From CAYONP01 sp964405335 (lineage in GTDB: Bacteria; Armatimonadota; UBA10988), in NCBI GenBank assembly GCA_964405335.1, contig CAYONP010000133.1, positions 1 to 12,441 on the forward strand: a stretch of 12,441 nucleotides of DNA, read 5' to 3'. The notes under the pieces were generated by a model, which saw only the letters and a program-made list of their open reading frames with translations, searched no databases and was not told the origin of the DNA. A program made the position numbers and the translations under genes. Of the stretch, positions 1 through 6,259 are shown one piece after another. Positions within the stretch are counted from its first letter, which is position 1; each line of letters opens with the position of its first letter.

Positions 1-55
1 GCCCTTTGGTGCGGCGCGCAGGCAGGTCGATCGGCGCGTTGCGATGCGCCGCTAC
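1..55. repeat. Element A, copy 1 (cut by window edge)
   Basis: These 55 bases are identical to positions 107-161, a direct repeat with a 106-base period. By comparison with the complete copy at 87-161, about 20 bases of the left arm lie outside the window. The right arm is 33-55 and ends in GCCGCTAC. The arm is itself a small palindrome (GGCGCGT, loop TGCG, ATGCGCC). The spacer between the copies (56-86) shows no structure I can name. Confidence 0.85.
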
Positions 56-86
56 GGGGTCGGCTTAGCGTGCCACGACACCTGAC

Positions 87-161
87 GTAGGGGCGCATGG
101 CAACGCGCCCTTTGGTGCGGCGCGCAGGCAGGTCGATCGGCGCGTTGCGATGCGCCGCTAC
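87..161. repeat. Element A, copy 2: compound hairpin repeat
   Basis: The two 23-base arms, 87-109 and 139-161, are inverted copies with two mismatches and enclose a 29-base loop. The element starts GTAGGGGC and ends GCCGCTAC. Each arm also folds on itself around GGCGC/GCGCC. The right terminus, read on the minus strand as GTAG, overlaps the 3' end of the minus-strand gene and supplies its TAG stop. The position suggests a role as an RNA 3'-end structure, but there is no T-run for a classical terminator. The ends resemble those of the element at 9871-9963. Confidence 0.85.
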
Positions 162-1162
162 CCGATGCCCTTCACCCGCCGGATCACCTCGGCGACGAGG
201 TGGGTGAAGCTGTACTGCTCGTCCTCCGGCCCGACCGCCTCGGGGTGCGGGTACCAACTCTGGATCAGGATCCGTTCCGGTGTGCCGCCGGCGGCACGGT
301 AGGCTTCGAGGAACGCCAGCGTGCCCTCGTAGAACGCCTGTGCAGAGGTGTTGCCGCCCATCTCGCTGTTGACAATCAGGTTGAACTCGAGTCCTTCGGC
401 CTCGACGTAGCGCTCGAGGTCGAGGATCCGGTACATCCAGTCGACCTGCGCCGGGTCTTCGAGGGTGACCGAGCGCCGCGTACCGTTGGCGTATTCCCAC
501 GGGTTGTCGCAGGTCACGCCGGCAATCGGCACGCCGGCCTCGCGCGTGCGGCGGATGATGCCGGCGAGCACCGGCGCATAGTCGCCCCATTCCTGCCGCA
601 TCTCGCCGCGGCCGTGATACGACAGGCCGCCGCGCCAGCCCCAGTTGGGGAAGTTGGTCAGCGCGTAGAAGGCCGTCTCGGGGAACTCGGCGCGGACCAG
701 CGTGAGGTAGTCGCACAGCTCGGTCAGCGCCGCCTCGAGGTCACCGAACCCCTGCCGCCCCTCGCCCGGGTGCATCAGCCGGCGCACCGGGCCGTCGAGA
801 TCGAGGGCGAACAGCTCACCTCCGTGTTCGCGCAGGTTGCGGAACGAACGCAGCTCGAGTTCGGCCGACTTCTCGCCGTTGGTCTCGTCGAGCGGCATGA
901 AATCGAGCGTGCCGCCGCACTCGATGCTCAGCCGGATGCCGGCCTCGGCGCAGACGGCGCAGAAAGCGGCCAACGCGTCGGGGTCCCACGCCTGCCGGCC
1001 CGGCCCGACCTTGCCGATGTAGAGCTTGATCCCGTCGAGATGCTCGCGGACGAAGCTCCACTCCAGCTCGTCGGTGACCAGCCGGGCGGTGTCGAAGTGA
1101 CAGATCCAGACCTCGGGCACCTCGGGCGCGGCGGCGAGCAGCAGGGGGAGGATGGCCATCAT
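158..1162 (-). CDS. Exported protein of unknown function, probable TIM-barrel (glycosidase-like)
   Basis: A protein of 334 residues whose enzymatic role I cannot name. It has a short hydrophobic N-terminus (MMAILPLLLAAAP), read as a weak signal peptide. Features resembling (beta/alpha)8 glycosidase-type barrels are acidic or aromatic strand ends: ALDLDGP (120-125), GVTCDNPWEY (215-224), NSEMGGN (265-271) and QSWYPHP (301-307). Asp, Glu and Trp at such positions would suit sugar binding or hydrolysis, but no family signature confirms this. The ATG at 1162 overlaps the TGA of the upstream gene (ATGA, 1159-1162), and GAGG lies about 10 bases upstream inside that gene. Translational coupling is therefore likely, and the two products probably act on the same substrate. 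It is the last gene of a three-gene operon. Its TAG stop lies in the terminal GTAG of a repeat element, so the final residues may once have been different. Confidence 0.85.
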   Translation of the reverse strand: MMAILPLLLAAAPEVPEVWICHFDTARLVTDELEWSFVREHLDGIKLYIGKVGPGRQAWDPDALAAFCAVCAEAGIRLSIECGGTLDFMPLDETNGEKSAELELRSFRNLREHGGELFALDLDGPVRRLMHPGEGRQGFGDLEAALTELCDYLTLVRAEFPETAFYALTNFPNWGWRGGLSYHGRGEMRQEWGDYAPVLAGIIRRTREAGVPIAGVTCDNPWEYANGTRRSVTLEDPAQVDWMYRILDLERYVEAEGLEFNLIVNSEMGGNTSAQAFYEGTLAFLEAYRAAGGTPERILIQSWYPHPEAVGPEDEQYSFTHLVAEVIRRVKGIG

Positions 1163-2205
1163 GGTCGCAGTACCTCGCGGATCGCGTCGAGCCGAGCCGT
1201 GCCCTCGGCCAGGGTGGGGCAGAGCCAGCCGCCCTCGTCGAACTCGTTCCAGGCATAGATGAGCACCGCCCGCGCCTGGGCCGCCTCGTGCCGGTCACAC
1301 CAGTCCAGCCCGCGGCGCAGGTGGGCGGCCAGCTCAGCCGGCGTCGGCGCCTCGTAGTATTCAGCCAGGTCGCCGCGCGGTCCTTCCCACGGCACGGGGT
1401 TAATCACCCGCGGCCGGCGGTCCCAGCCGCTGGTTACCAGGGGCACCACCGGCAGCCCGGTGGCCGCGAGCTGGTCCCACCGCCCCTCGGCGCCGGTGGC
1501 CAGCTCGGCATAGCTCGCGCCGCGGCCGCCGGCGTTGGCCGCATAGGCGCCCAGCGCGTCGAGGCCGAGCTGCCGCGCCTGATCGGCGCCCGCCGCCGGC
1601 GACCAGACCTGGCCGACGACATACGGCTCGCCCACGCCGGCCGCGCGCGCCGCCTCGCGCAGCCGGTCGATCCCCGCGCGCGCGGCCGCCCAGCTCTCGA
1701 ACCGCCCCGGCGCGACGAGGTGGTCGGGCTGGAAGAGGAACAGCAGCGGCCGGCCGTCGAGCACGCGCTGATAGCTCGGCTCAGCCCACGAGCCGAGCAG
1801 CCGGGTAACCCACTCGTCGAGCGTCGCCGGGCCGAGCCGGCCGGCCTCGACGATGTGGCAGAAGCGAATACGCTGCCGCTTGTCGCTGGCCAGGTAGAGC
1901 TTCAGTCCGTCGGACATCGGCGCGGCCAGGTCGTAGGTCACAAAGGCCCAGTAGTCGATCCCGGCGTCGGCGGCATAGTCGATCTCGCGGTCGACCACCG
2001 CCTGCGTGTTGCCCCGCGCCTCGACCGCCTCGGGCCCGACCACTCGGCCGAAGAAGGGCAGCCGATGGTGCCACTGCGCCGGGCCGAGCGAGCGTTCGAC
2101 GGCCAGGCCGACCGGCGAGGCAGCGCCATGCCAGGCGTCCCAGCGGATGGCGCCCACGACGGGACGCGGCGCGGCGAGGATCAGGCCGGCGAACAGGATG
2201 GCCAC
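1159..2205 (-). CDS. Exported GH99/WbsX-like glycoside hydrolase-type protein
   Basis: A protein of 348 residues with an N-terminal hydrophobic stretch (about 1-19, possible cleavage after VVGA) and a body resembling WbsX/GH99-like TIM-barrel proteins. Supporting motifs are the early IDYAADAGIDYWAF (75-88), matching the family pattern in which an alpha helix leads to a Gly-Ile-Asp-x-[FW] strand, and the late YAWNEFDEGGWLCPT (317-331), equivalent to the family's AWNEW.EG..L.P block. Known relatives act on mannan-like glycans or occur in polysaccharide loci; the substrate here is inferred only as a polysaccharide. The start is GTG, chosen because GGAG lies 6 bases upstream and the ATG at 2207 is in another frame. 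It lies 71 bases after the CBM9/hydrolase gene and overlaps the next gene by four bases, so the three are probably co-transcribed. Confidence 0.87.
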   Translation of the reverse strand: MAILFAGLILAAPRPVVGAIRWDAWHGAASPVGLAVERSLGPAQWHHRLPFFGRVVGPEAVEARGNTQAVVDREIDYAADAGIDYWAFVTYDLAAPMSDGLKLYLASDKRQRIRFCHIVEAGRLGPATLDEWVTRLLGSWAEPSYQRVLDGRPLLFLFQPDHLVAPGRFESWAAARAGIDRLREAARAAGVGEPYVVGQVWSPAAGADQARQLGLDALGAYAANAGGRGASYAELATGAEGRWDQLAATGLPVVPLVTSGWDRRPRVINPVPWEGPRGDLAEYYEAPTPAELAAHLRRGLDWCDRHEAAQARAVLIYAWNEFDEGGWLCPTLAEGTARLDAIREVLRP

Positions 2206-2211
2206 ATCGGG

Positions 2212-2215
2212 CTCC
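2212..2215 (-). promoter_or_regulatory. Ribosome binding site deciding a GTG start
   Basis: GGAG on the minus strand, six bases before the GTG at 2205. It favours the GTG over the overlapping ATG at 2207, which opens only a shadow frame. Confidence 0.7.
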
Positions 2216-2276
2216 GGCCGATGAGTTGGCCACCGTGGCGGCCGGTCCTACCTCGGAAGGCCCGACCGGCGCGACC

Positions 2277-4379
2277 TCATCGCGCCGCCGCCAGCGCCGC
2301 GCGAACCTCGGCCGGCGTGGTGCCCAGGCTGTCGCCCAGCAGCTTCAGCTCCGCCGGCAGCGCGGCATAGAGCTCGCCCAGCCGCGCCGCGCAGGCGTCG
2401 TCGGCGGCGTAGGCGCTCAGGCCACGCAGCACGTCGGCGCGCTCGGCTTCGGGCCAGTCGAGCAGGTGGATCGGCCGCGGCTCGCCGCCGTCGGGGCGAA
2501 TCTCGCCGCTCAGGTGCTGCCGCCCGGCATAGCGGTTCATCAGCCGCGCCAGCTTGGCCCCGTTCAGTTGCTCAGGCAGAATCCCCCGCTCGCGCACCCA
2601 GGCCCGGAACGGCGCGCTGTCGAGCGCCCAGGCATACTTGAAGTGCCCGACCTGCGGCTCGCACGGCCCTTCGTCGAGGATGGTCACGCTCCAGCGCCGC
2701 TCGCGGCTGAACGGCAGGGCGAGCGCCGGCGGCGTGCCCTGCGCGGCGGTGCCGTCGGCCTGCATCGCCGGCGGGTTCTCGGGCAGCTCAGGCACAAACC
2801 ACTCGGCCTCGTCGTGCCCCAGCGCCTCGGCCAGCGTGCGCACCGGCCGGCCCGGTAGGCAGGCCGTCGGCGCGGTGCTGAAGCCGGCCGGGAACAACGC
2901 CGCGTCGAACGGCCGGACATGCTCGGCGCCGACCTGGTCGACCGGCACGAGCATGTCGGCGGTGCTGAAGAAGACCTGCACCGGCGCGGTGATGGTCTCG
3001 AGCTGGGCGATGGGCGAGAGCGCCGTGAAGGCAGCGGAGTCGTACGGTACGTTGTAGAAGGTCGCCAACTGCTGAACAATGCTGTAGACCGCGGCGAGGA
3101 TCGGCGTCGGCGATTGCGTCGGATCCTCCGGCTCGTCGCCGGTCGCGCCCTGGGTGCCGATGAAGGCCGCGTTGTAACCCCAGTCGAGCGGCGGCACGGC
3201 CGGCTGCGCGCCGACGATGGGGAAGGTCTCGGCGGCGACCATGAGCGTGGTCCAGCCGCCGGCGCTGCCGCCCTGGATGTGGATCTGCCGGCCGTCGACG
3301 AAGGGCAGGCCGCGCATCGCGTGGAGCAGCGCGCAGTCGAGGTTCGGGCCGCGCGCCAGGGGGTTGAGCGGATGCGCGTGCGGCGTCGAGACGATCACCC
3401 CCTCGCGCATCAGCCAGGCCGCGCCGTTGTCGTCAAGCTCGTAGCCTGCCTGGTGGATCAGCGGCCGCGGCGTGGCCGGATCGTCGAGCAGCTCGGGCGG
3501 CAAGAAGATGCGGCCCTGGCCGATCTCGGCGGTGCCGGCCAGCGTCGGATACTCGAACTCGACGGTCACCGCCGCGGCGGGCCGGCCCTCGACCTCGAGT
3601 TCGGTCACCTCGAGCCGCCGCAGCCGATGTTCAAGCCGGTCGGCCGCCTCGGTCCAGGGAAACAGCGTCGCAATCGCGGCCGGCACCGGTGCCGGCGCCT
3701 CGGGACCAACGTCAGCGGCCAAAACCAGCTCTCCCCACCCGGCGGCATCGTCGGCGCTGCCGCCGTACAACCCGCCGATCTGCATACCCTCGCCGCCGGG
3801 CTTGAAGCCATCGGCAAAAACCAGATTGAACTTCACTCGATCACCCGGCGCCAACTCGACATCCTGCCGGTCACCGGAGTTGAGCGGAACCTGCCATTCG
3901 ATCACGTAGTACCCGCCCTGGTCGGCGTGCCAGGTCATCCGCGAGGTGCCGTGCCGCGCGGTATCGTCGGCGTCGCGGCCGGGCGCGACGAAATGCTTGT
4001 CGGCGAAGATGCCGGGCAGGCAGACCCGCCGGTCGTCGCCCTCGGCCAGCGCCGTGCCGGCGCAGAAGGCGAGCACCGCCAGGTCGGCCGTGGCCTGGGG
4101 CAGGTCCAGGTCGCGGCGCACATCCGGCACGCGCAGAGCGACATAGAGGTTCATCCTGGAGTTCTGAACCCACAGCACCGCCTCGCGCGGGGCGGCTGCG
4201 CCGGCAACGGAGGTCATCGGCATCGACCAGCGGGTTTGTCCGGCCGCGGGCCACTCGTCCGCGCCGATCACGCCGTCGATCCGCGGCGCGGTAGGGCAGG
4301 GCACCGAGCGAATCTCGCCCGGCGCCTGGGCGCAGGCAGGCAGGGCAGTGAGCAGCGCGACGAGGCTGGCAGTCCGCAT
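2277..4379 (-). CDS. Exported CBM9-like domain / alpha-beta hydrolase (Ser-Asp-His) fusion
   Basis: A two-domain exported hydrolase of 700 residues. The N-terminus MRTASLVALLTALPACAQA is a signal peptide; cleavage after ACA is likely, while LPAC is a poor lipobox. Residues about 25-220 look like a CBM9/DOMON-type sugar-binding domain: RIDGVIGADEWPAA opening, NLYVALRVPD, GYYVIEWQVP and closing WGELVLA. Residues about 265-580 are an alpha/beta hydrolase: nucleophile elbow GGSAGG with Ser372, acid Asp475 in STADMLVPVDQ, and base His579 in VGHFKY. This suggests an esterase or peptidase-like enzyme tethered to glycan, for example a polysaccharide deacylase, though the substrate is not visible. An extra C-terminal helical tail (about 590-700) has no assignment. 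The start is ATG at 4379; a GTG at 4394 would extend it by five residues and break the signal-peptide pattern. It is the first gene of the three-gene minus-strand operon. Confidence 0.9.
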   Translation of the reverse strand: MRTASLVALLTALPACAQAPGEIRSVPCPTAPRIDGVIGADEWPAAGQTRWSMPMTSVAGAAAPREAVLWVQNSRMNLYVALRVPDVRRDLDLPQATADLAVLAFCAGTALAEGDDRRVCLPGIFADKHFVAPGRDADDTARHGTSRMTWHADQGGYYVIEWQVPLNSGDRQDVELAPGDRVKFNLVFADGFKPGGEGMQIGGLYGGSADDAAGWGELVLAADVGPEAPAPVPAAIATLFPWTEAADRLEHRLRRLEVTELEVEGRPAAAVTVEFEYPTLAGTAEIGQGRIFLPPELLDDPATPRPLIHQAGYELDDNGAAWLMREGVIVSTPHAHPLNPLARGPNLDCALLHAMRGLPFVDGRQIHIQGGSAGGWTTLMVAAETFPIVGAQPAVPPLDWGYNAAFIGTQGATGDEPEDPTQSPTPILAAVYSIVQQLATFYNVPYDSAAFTALSPIAQLETITAPVQVFFSTADMLVPVDQVGAEHVRPFDAALFPAGFSTAPTACLPGRPVRTLAEALGHDEAEWFVPELPENPPAMQADGTAAQGTPPALALPFSRERRWSVTILDEGPCEPQVGHFKYAWALDSAPFRAWVRERGILPEQLNGAKLARLMNRYAGRQHLSGEIRPDGGEPRPIHLLDWPEAERADVLRGLSAYAADDACAARLGELYAALPAELKLLGDSLGTTPAEVRAALAAAR

Positions 4380-4624
4380 GATAGCATCCACCACCGGACC
4401 TTCGCCGGCGGAGCCGGAAGGCCTGCCGCGGCACGCGAAGCTGAATAGGAGGACGCCACTCGTGATTGGCCAGGAGCTTGGGAGTAGGGGTGGGGTCGCT
4501 TGTTTGACTATGCCTGATCGGACAACCCGTGTCGTAGAGGGACTCGGCGAGTTCAGTCGTGGGTGGCGTCACTCGGCTGCGGCGACGCGATGGCTTGGCT
4601 GAGTAGTAACGTGGCGCCCCTCGT

Positions 4625-4640
4625 TTGACCCCAACGTCAA
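4625..4640. promoter_or_regulatory. Inverted repeat TTGAC-N6-GTCAA, possible operator
   Basis: Perfect 5-base arms (4625-4629 and 4636-4640) separated by six bases, in the long divergent intergenic region. The spacing and size suit a dimeric regulator site, but a repeat this short can arise by chance. No regulator gene is visible in the window. Confidence 0.2.
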
Positions 4641-4816
4641 CCGCCGCAAGCCGTTCTGCCGCCGTACTGGCAGCTGCTTCCTGGCCCATGTCAGAATCCG
4701 CACACCTATGTCGACGACCGCCGGCTCCGCCATGCCGTGCTCCGGCCTTCTCCCGCCGCGTCTGCCGGCCCTTGCCGCTCACCGCTACTGGCCCCGCTCG
4801 AGCCGCCGTTCCAGAC

Positions 4817-4846
4817 TTGCGGTGCGTCGCCGCCGCGCTGTACACT
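4817..4846 (+). promoter_or_regulatory. Candidate sigma70-type promoter for the 51-residue gene
   Basis: TTGCGG at 4817-4822, an 18-base spacer, and TACACT at 4841-4846. Transcription would begin near 4853 and give a leader of about 30 bases containing the GGAG at 4872-4875. The match is partial (TTG plus 4 of 6 at the -10), but it sits where a promoter is needed. Confidence 0.4.
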
Positions 4847-4883
4847 GCAACCAGGTTCGCTCCGGCGACACGGAGAGCATCTC

Positions 4884-5039
4884 ATGGCTCGCACCAAGGC
4901 AACGGGCAAGAGGCGCAAGAAGAAGCGAAAGAAGTGCAAGCTGTCAGCCGGAGTGCTCCACGCCACGCACGGCAACAAGCGCATCACGTCCTCTGGCCGC
5001 AGCCGTCGGGCATCGCACATCCGGCTCTGGACCGGCTGA
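4884..5039 (+). CDS. Small, extremely basic 51-residue protein, function unknown
   Basis: A 51-residue protein beginning MARTKATGKRRKKKRKKCK and ending HIRLWTG. Residues 5-19 are mostly Lys/Arg, and the C-terminal half (HGNKRITSSGRSRRASHI) is also basic and Ser/Gly-rich. There is no hydrophobic segment. This composition suits an RNA- or DNA-binding small protein, such as a ribosome-associated or nucleoid peptide, but I recognise no family. The start at 4884 is chosen over an upstream in-frame ATG at 4737 because GGAGAG (4872-4877) precedes it by a good distance, a promoter-like pair lies at 4817-4846, and the upstream extension is Arg/Pro/Ala-rich low-complexity translation. It stands alone, convergent with the GTPase gene, with an inverted repeat between the two. 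It is real only if homologues exist; length alone does not prove it. Confidence 0.65.
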   Translation: MARTKATGKRRKKKRKKCKLSAGVLHATHGNKRITSSGRSRRASHIRLWTG

Positions 5040-5131
5040 CCCTTCGGCCTTCACGCCACGAACTCCGTCCAGGCCTCGCTCAACCGCCACACATCCTCGT
5101 CCCACGGGACAACAGGGGAGGATTGGGAGAA

Positions 5132-5189
5132 ACTAGGGACGCCACCCTATTCTGGCCAATCCCTTAACAATACGAGCGGCGTCCCTGGT
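5132..5189. repeat. Element E: REP-like inverted repeat abutting the GTPase stop
   Basis: The 12-base arms 5132-5143 (ACTAGGGACGCC) and 5178-5189 (GGCGTCCCTGGT) pair fully with one T-G wobble around a 34-base loop. A second, overlapping pairing (GGATTGG 5120-5126 with CCAATCC 5156-5162) is possible. The outer arm touches the minus-strand stop codon at 5190-5192. The GGGACGCC...GGCGTCCC frame with TTGTTAAG in the loop (minus strand) recalls REP sequences mobilised by RAYT transposases; I state this from memory of the pattern, not from a match. It could equally act as a convergent terminator. Confidence 0.6.
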
Positions 5190-6161
5190 CTACCGCCCCG
5201 CCCGCACCCGCTCCAGCTCTGCGTCGATCAGCCGCGCCAGCGTGCCCGGGGCGGTGCCGACCAGGACCGCGTTGACGATCAGTTCGGCGGCGGCCACCGC
5301 GCCGTCGAGCGCGCCGTCGACGGTGGCCGGGCGGTCGAGTGCCGTGGTGCGGATGAGGACCGTCGCGGCGCCGGCCGACAGGCGTGATTTGAGGTGGCCC
5401 TCGACCGGCGCGGGCGAGCCGGCGAGCAGGCCGGCCAGCCAGCCGTGGAACTCGACCAGGCGGGCGACCAGGCGCTCGCCCGGCACCGGCGGGTCGAAGC
5501 GGAGCGACACCTGCCGTGCGACGGTGACCGGCCGCGGGCCGTCGCCGGGCGTCGGGTCGTGGTCGCGCGGCGCGGCGCGGAGCTGCTCGAGCAGCGGCTC
5601 GAGCCCGACTCCGTCGCGCGCGGCGGTGTGGAGCAGCGGGCCGCTCGGCCGCAGCGCGCGCAGCTCGGCGTCGAGCGCGGCCAGGGCGTCGGGGTCGAGC
5701 GTGTCGACCTTGTTGACCAGGCAGATGTCGGCGCGGGCGATGCTCCGCTCGAGGAACGGCCCGCAGACGAGGCGGATACGCTCGAACCGCTCGGCGTCGA
5801 CCAGCACGACGGAGTCGATCCGCTCGAACGGCAGGCCGGTCTCGGCGGCGGTGTTGATCACGTCGGCCGGGTCGGCCACGCCGCTCGGTTCGATCAGGAT
5901 GACCTCCGGCGCGAACGTCTCGGCCACCTCGTAGAGCGTCTGGGCCAGGTTGTGGCGCAGGGTGCAGCAGATGCAGCCGCCATAGACTTCGCGCACGGCC
6001 AGGCCGCGGTCGGCCAGGATGCGGTCGTCGACGCCGGGGCTGCCGGCCTCGTTCTCGATCACCACCACCTTCGCCGGATCGTCGGCCAGGCGCGGCGCGA
6101 GCCAGGCGAGCAGCGTGGTCTTGCCCGATCCGAGGAACCCGGCGACGAGGAGTAGGCGCAC
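5190..6161 (-). CDS. CobW/P47K-family G3E GTPase
   Basis: A 323-residue GTPase of the G3E group (CobW, YjiA, HypB, UreG). Motifs in order: Walker A GFLGSGKTT (8-16), the family's metal-site motif GGCICC (Cys63, Cys65, Cys66), the Walker B region EPSGVADP (91-98) and the base-specificity motif NKVD (150-153). Such proteins use GTP to deliver metals (zinc, cobalt or nickel) to enzymes; the client here is not visible. The C-terminal third (about 210-323) lacks the His-rich stretches of many zinc chaperones and is not an obvious standard CobW_C domain. The start is GTG at 6161, placed so that Walker A begins at residue 8 as is usual; no good ribosome binding site precedes it. It is divergent from the permease (98-base gap), and its stop abuts the inverted repeat at 5132-5189. 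Confidence 0.95.
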   Translation of the reverse strand: MRLLLVAGFLGSGKTTLLAWLAPRLADDPAKVVVIENEAGSPGVDDRILADRGLAVREVYGGCICCTLRHNLAQTLYEVAETFAPEVILIEPSGVADPADVINTAAETGLPFERIDSVVLVDAERFERIRLVCGPFLERSIARADICLVNKVDTLDPDALAALDAELRALRPSGPLLHTAARDGVGLEPLLEQLRAAPRDHDPTPGDGPRPVTVARQVSLRFDPPVPGERLVARLVEFHGWLAGLLAGSPAPVEGHLKSRLSAGAATVLIRTTALDRPATVDGALDGAVAAAELIVNAVLVGTAPGTLARLIDAELERVRAGR

Positions 6162-6249
6162 GTCGGTCTGCCGCGTAGCGCTTCGCCGTCGCCGCGGGCT
6201 GCCCTGCCGGCGACGAGGACTCGCCGCGCCGGCGTCGGATTGGCGGCGC

Positions 6250-6254
6250 GGAGG
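6250..6254 (+). promoter_or_regulatory. Ribosome binding site for the permease GTG start
   Basis: GGAGG, five bases before the GTG at 6260. It fixes the GTG as start in the absence of an ATG nearby. Confidence 0.75.
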
Positions 6255-6259
6255 CGGGT

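Larger units (their letters stand above)
4380..4883. other. Intergenic region, no convincing gene
   Basis: About 500 bases between the divergent operon (minus) and the small basic gene (plus). Open frames here lack ribosome binding sites and recognisable protein content. The part around 4440-4640 is visibly less GC-rich than the neighbouring genes. It must hold the operon promoter, but I see no clear minus-strand -35/-10 pair. A short inverted repeat lies at 4625-4640 and a candidate plus-strand promoter at 4817-4846. Confidence 0.6.

Noticed and set aside
1..161. Direct repeats that might be a CRISPR array
   Set aside because: Only two copies, a 106-base period, and units that are long compound hairpins rather than short repeats with unique spacers; no cas genes in the window.
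2919..4448. Long plus-strand open frame of 509 codons opposite the CBM9/hydrolase gene
   Set aside because: It is antisense to a gene with clear catalytic motifs, its translation is Arg/Gly/Ala/Pro-rich low complexity, and it has no domain; such frames are expected at this GC content.
4884..4950. Resemblance of MARTK... to the histone H3 N-terminus
   Set aside because: Only the first five residues agree and the rest does not follow H3; a chance match in a basic protein.
4625..5167. Plus-strand frame of 180 codons covering the small basic gene
   Set aside because: No ribosome binding site, low-complexity translation, and it crosses the inverted repeat at 5132-5189. The short frame at 4884 has better expression signals.
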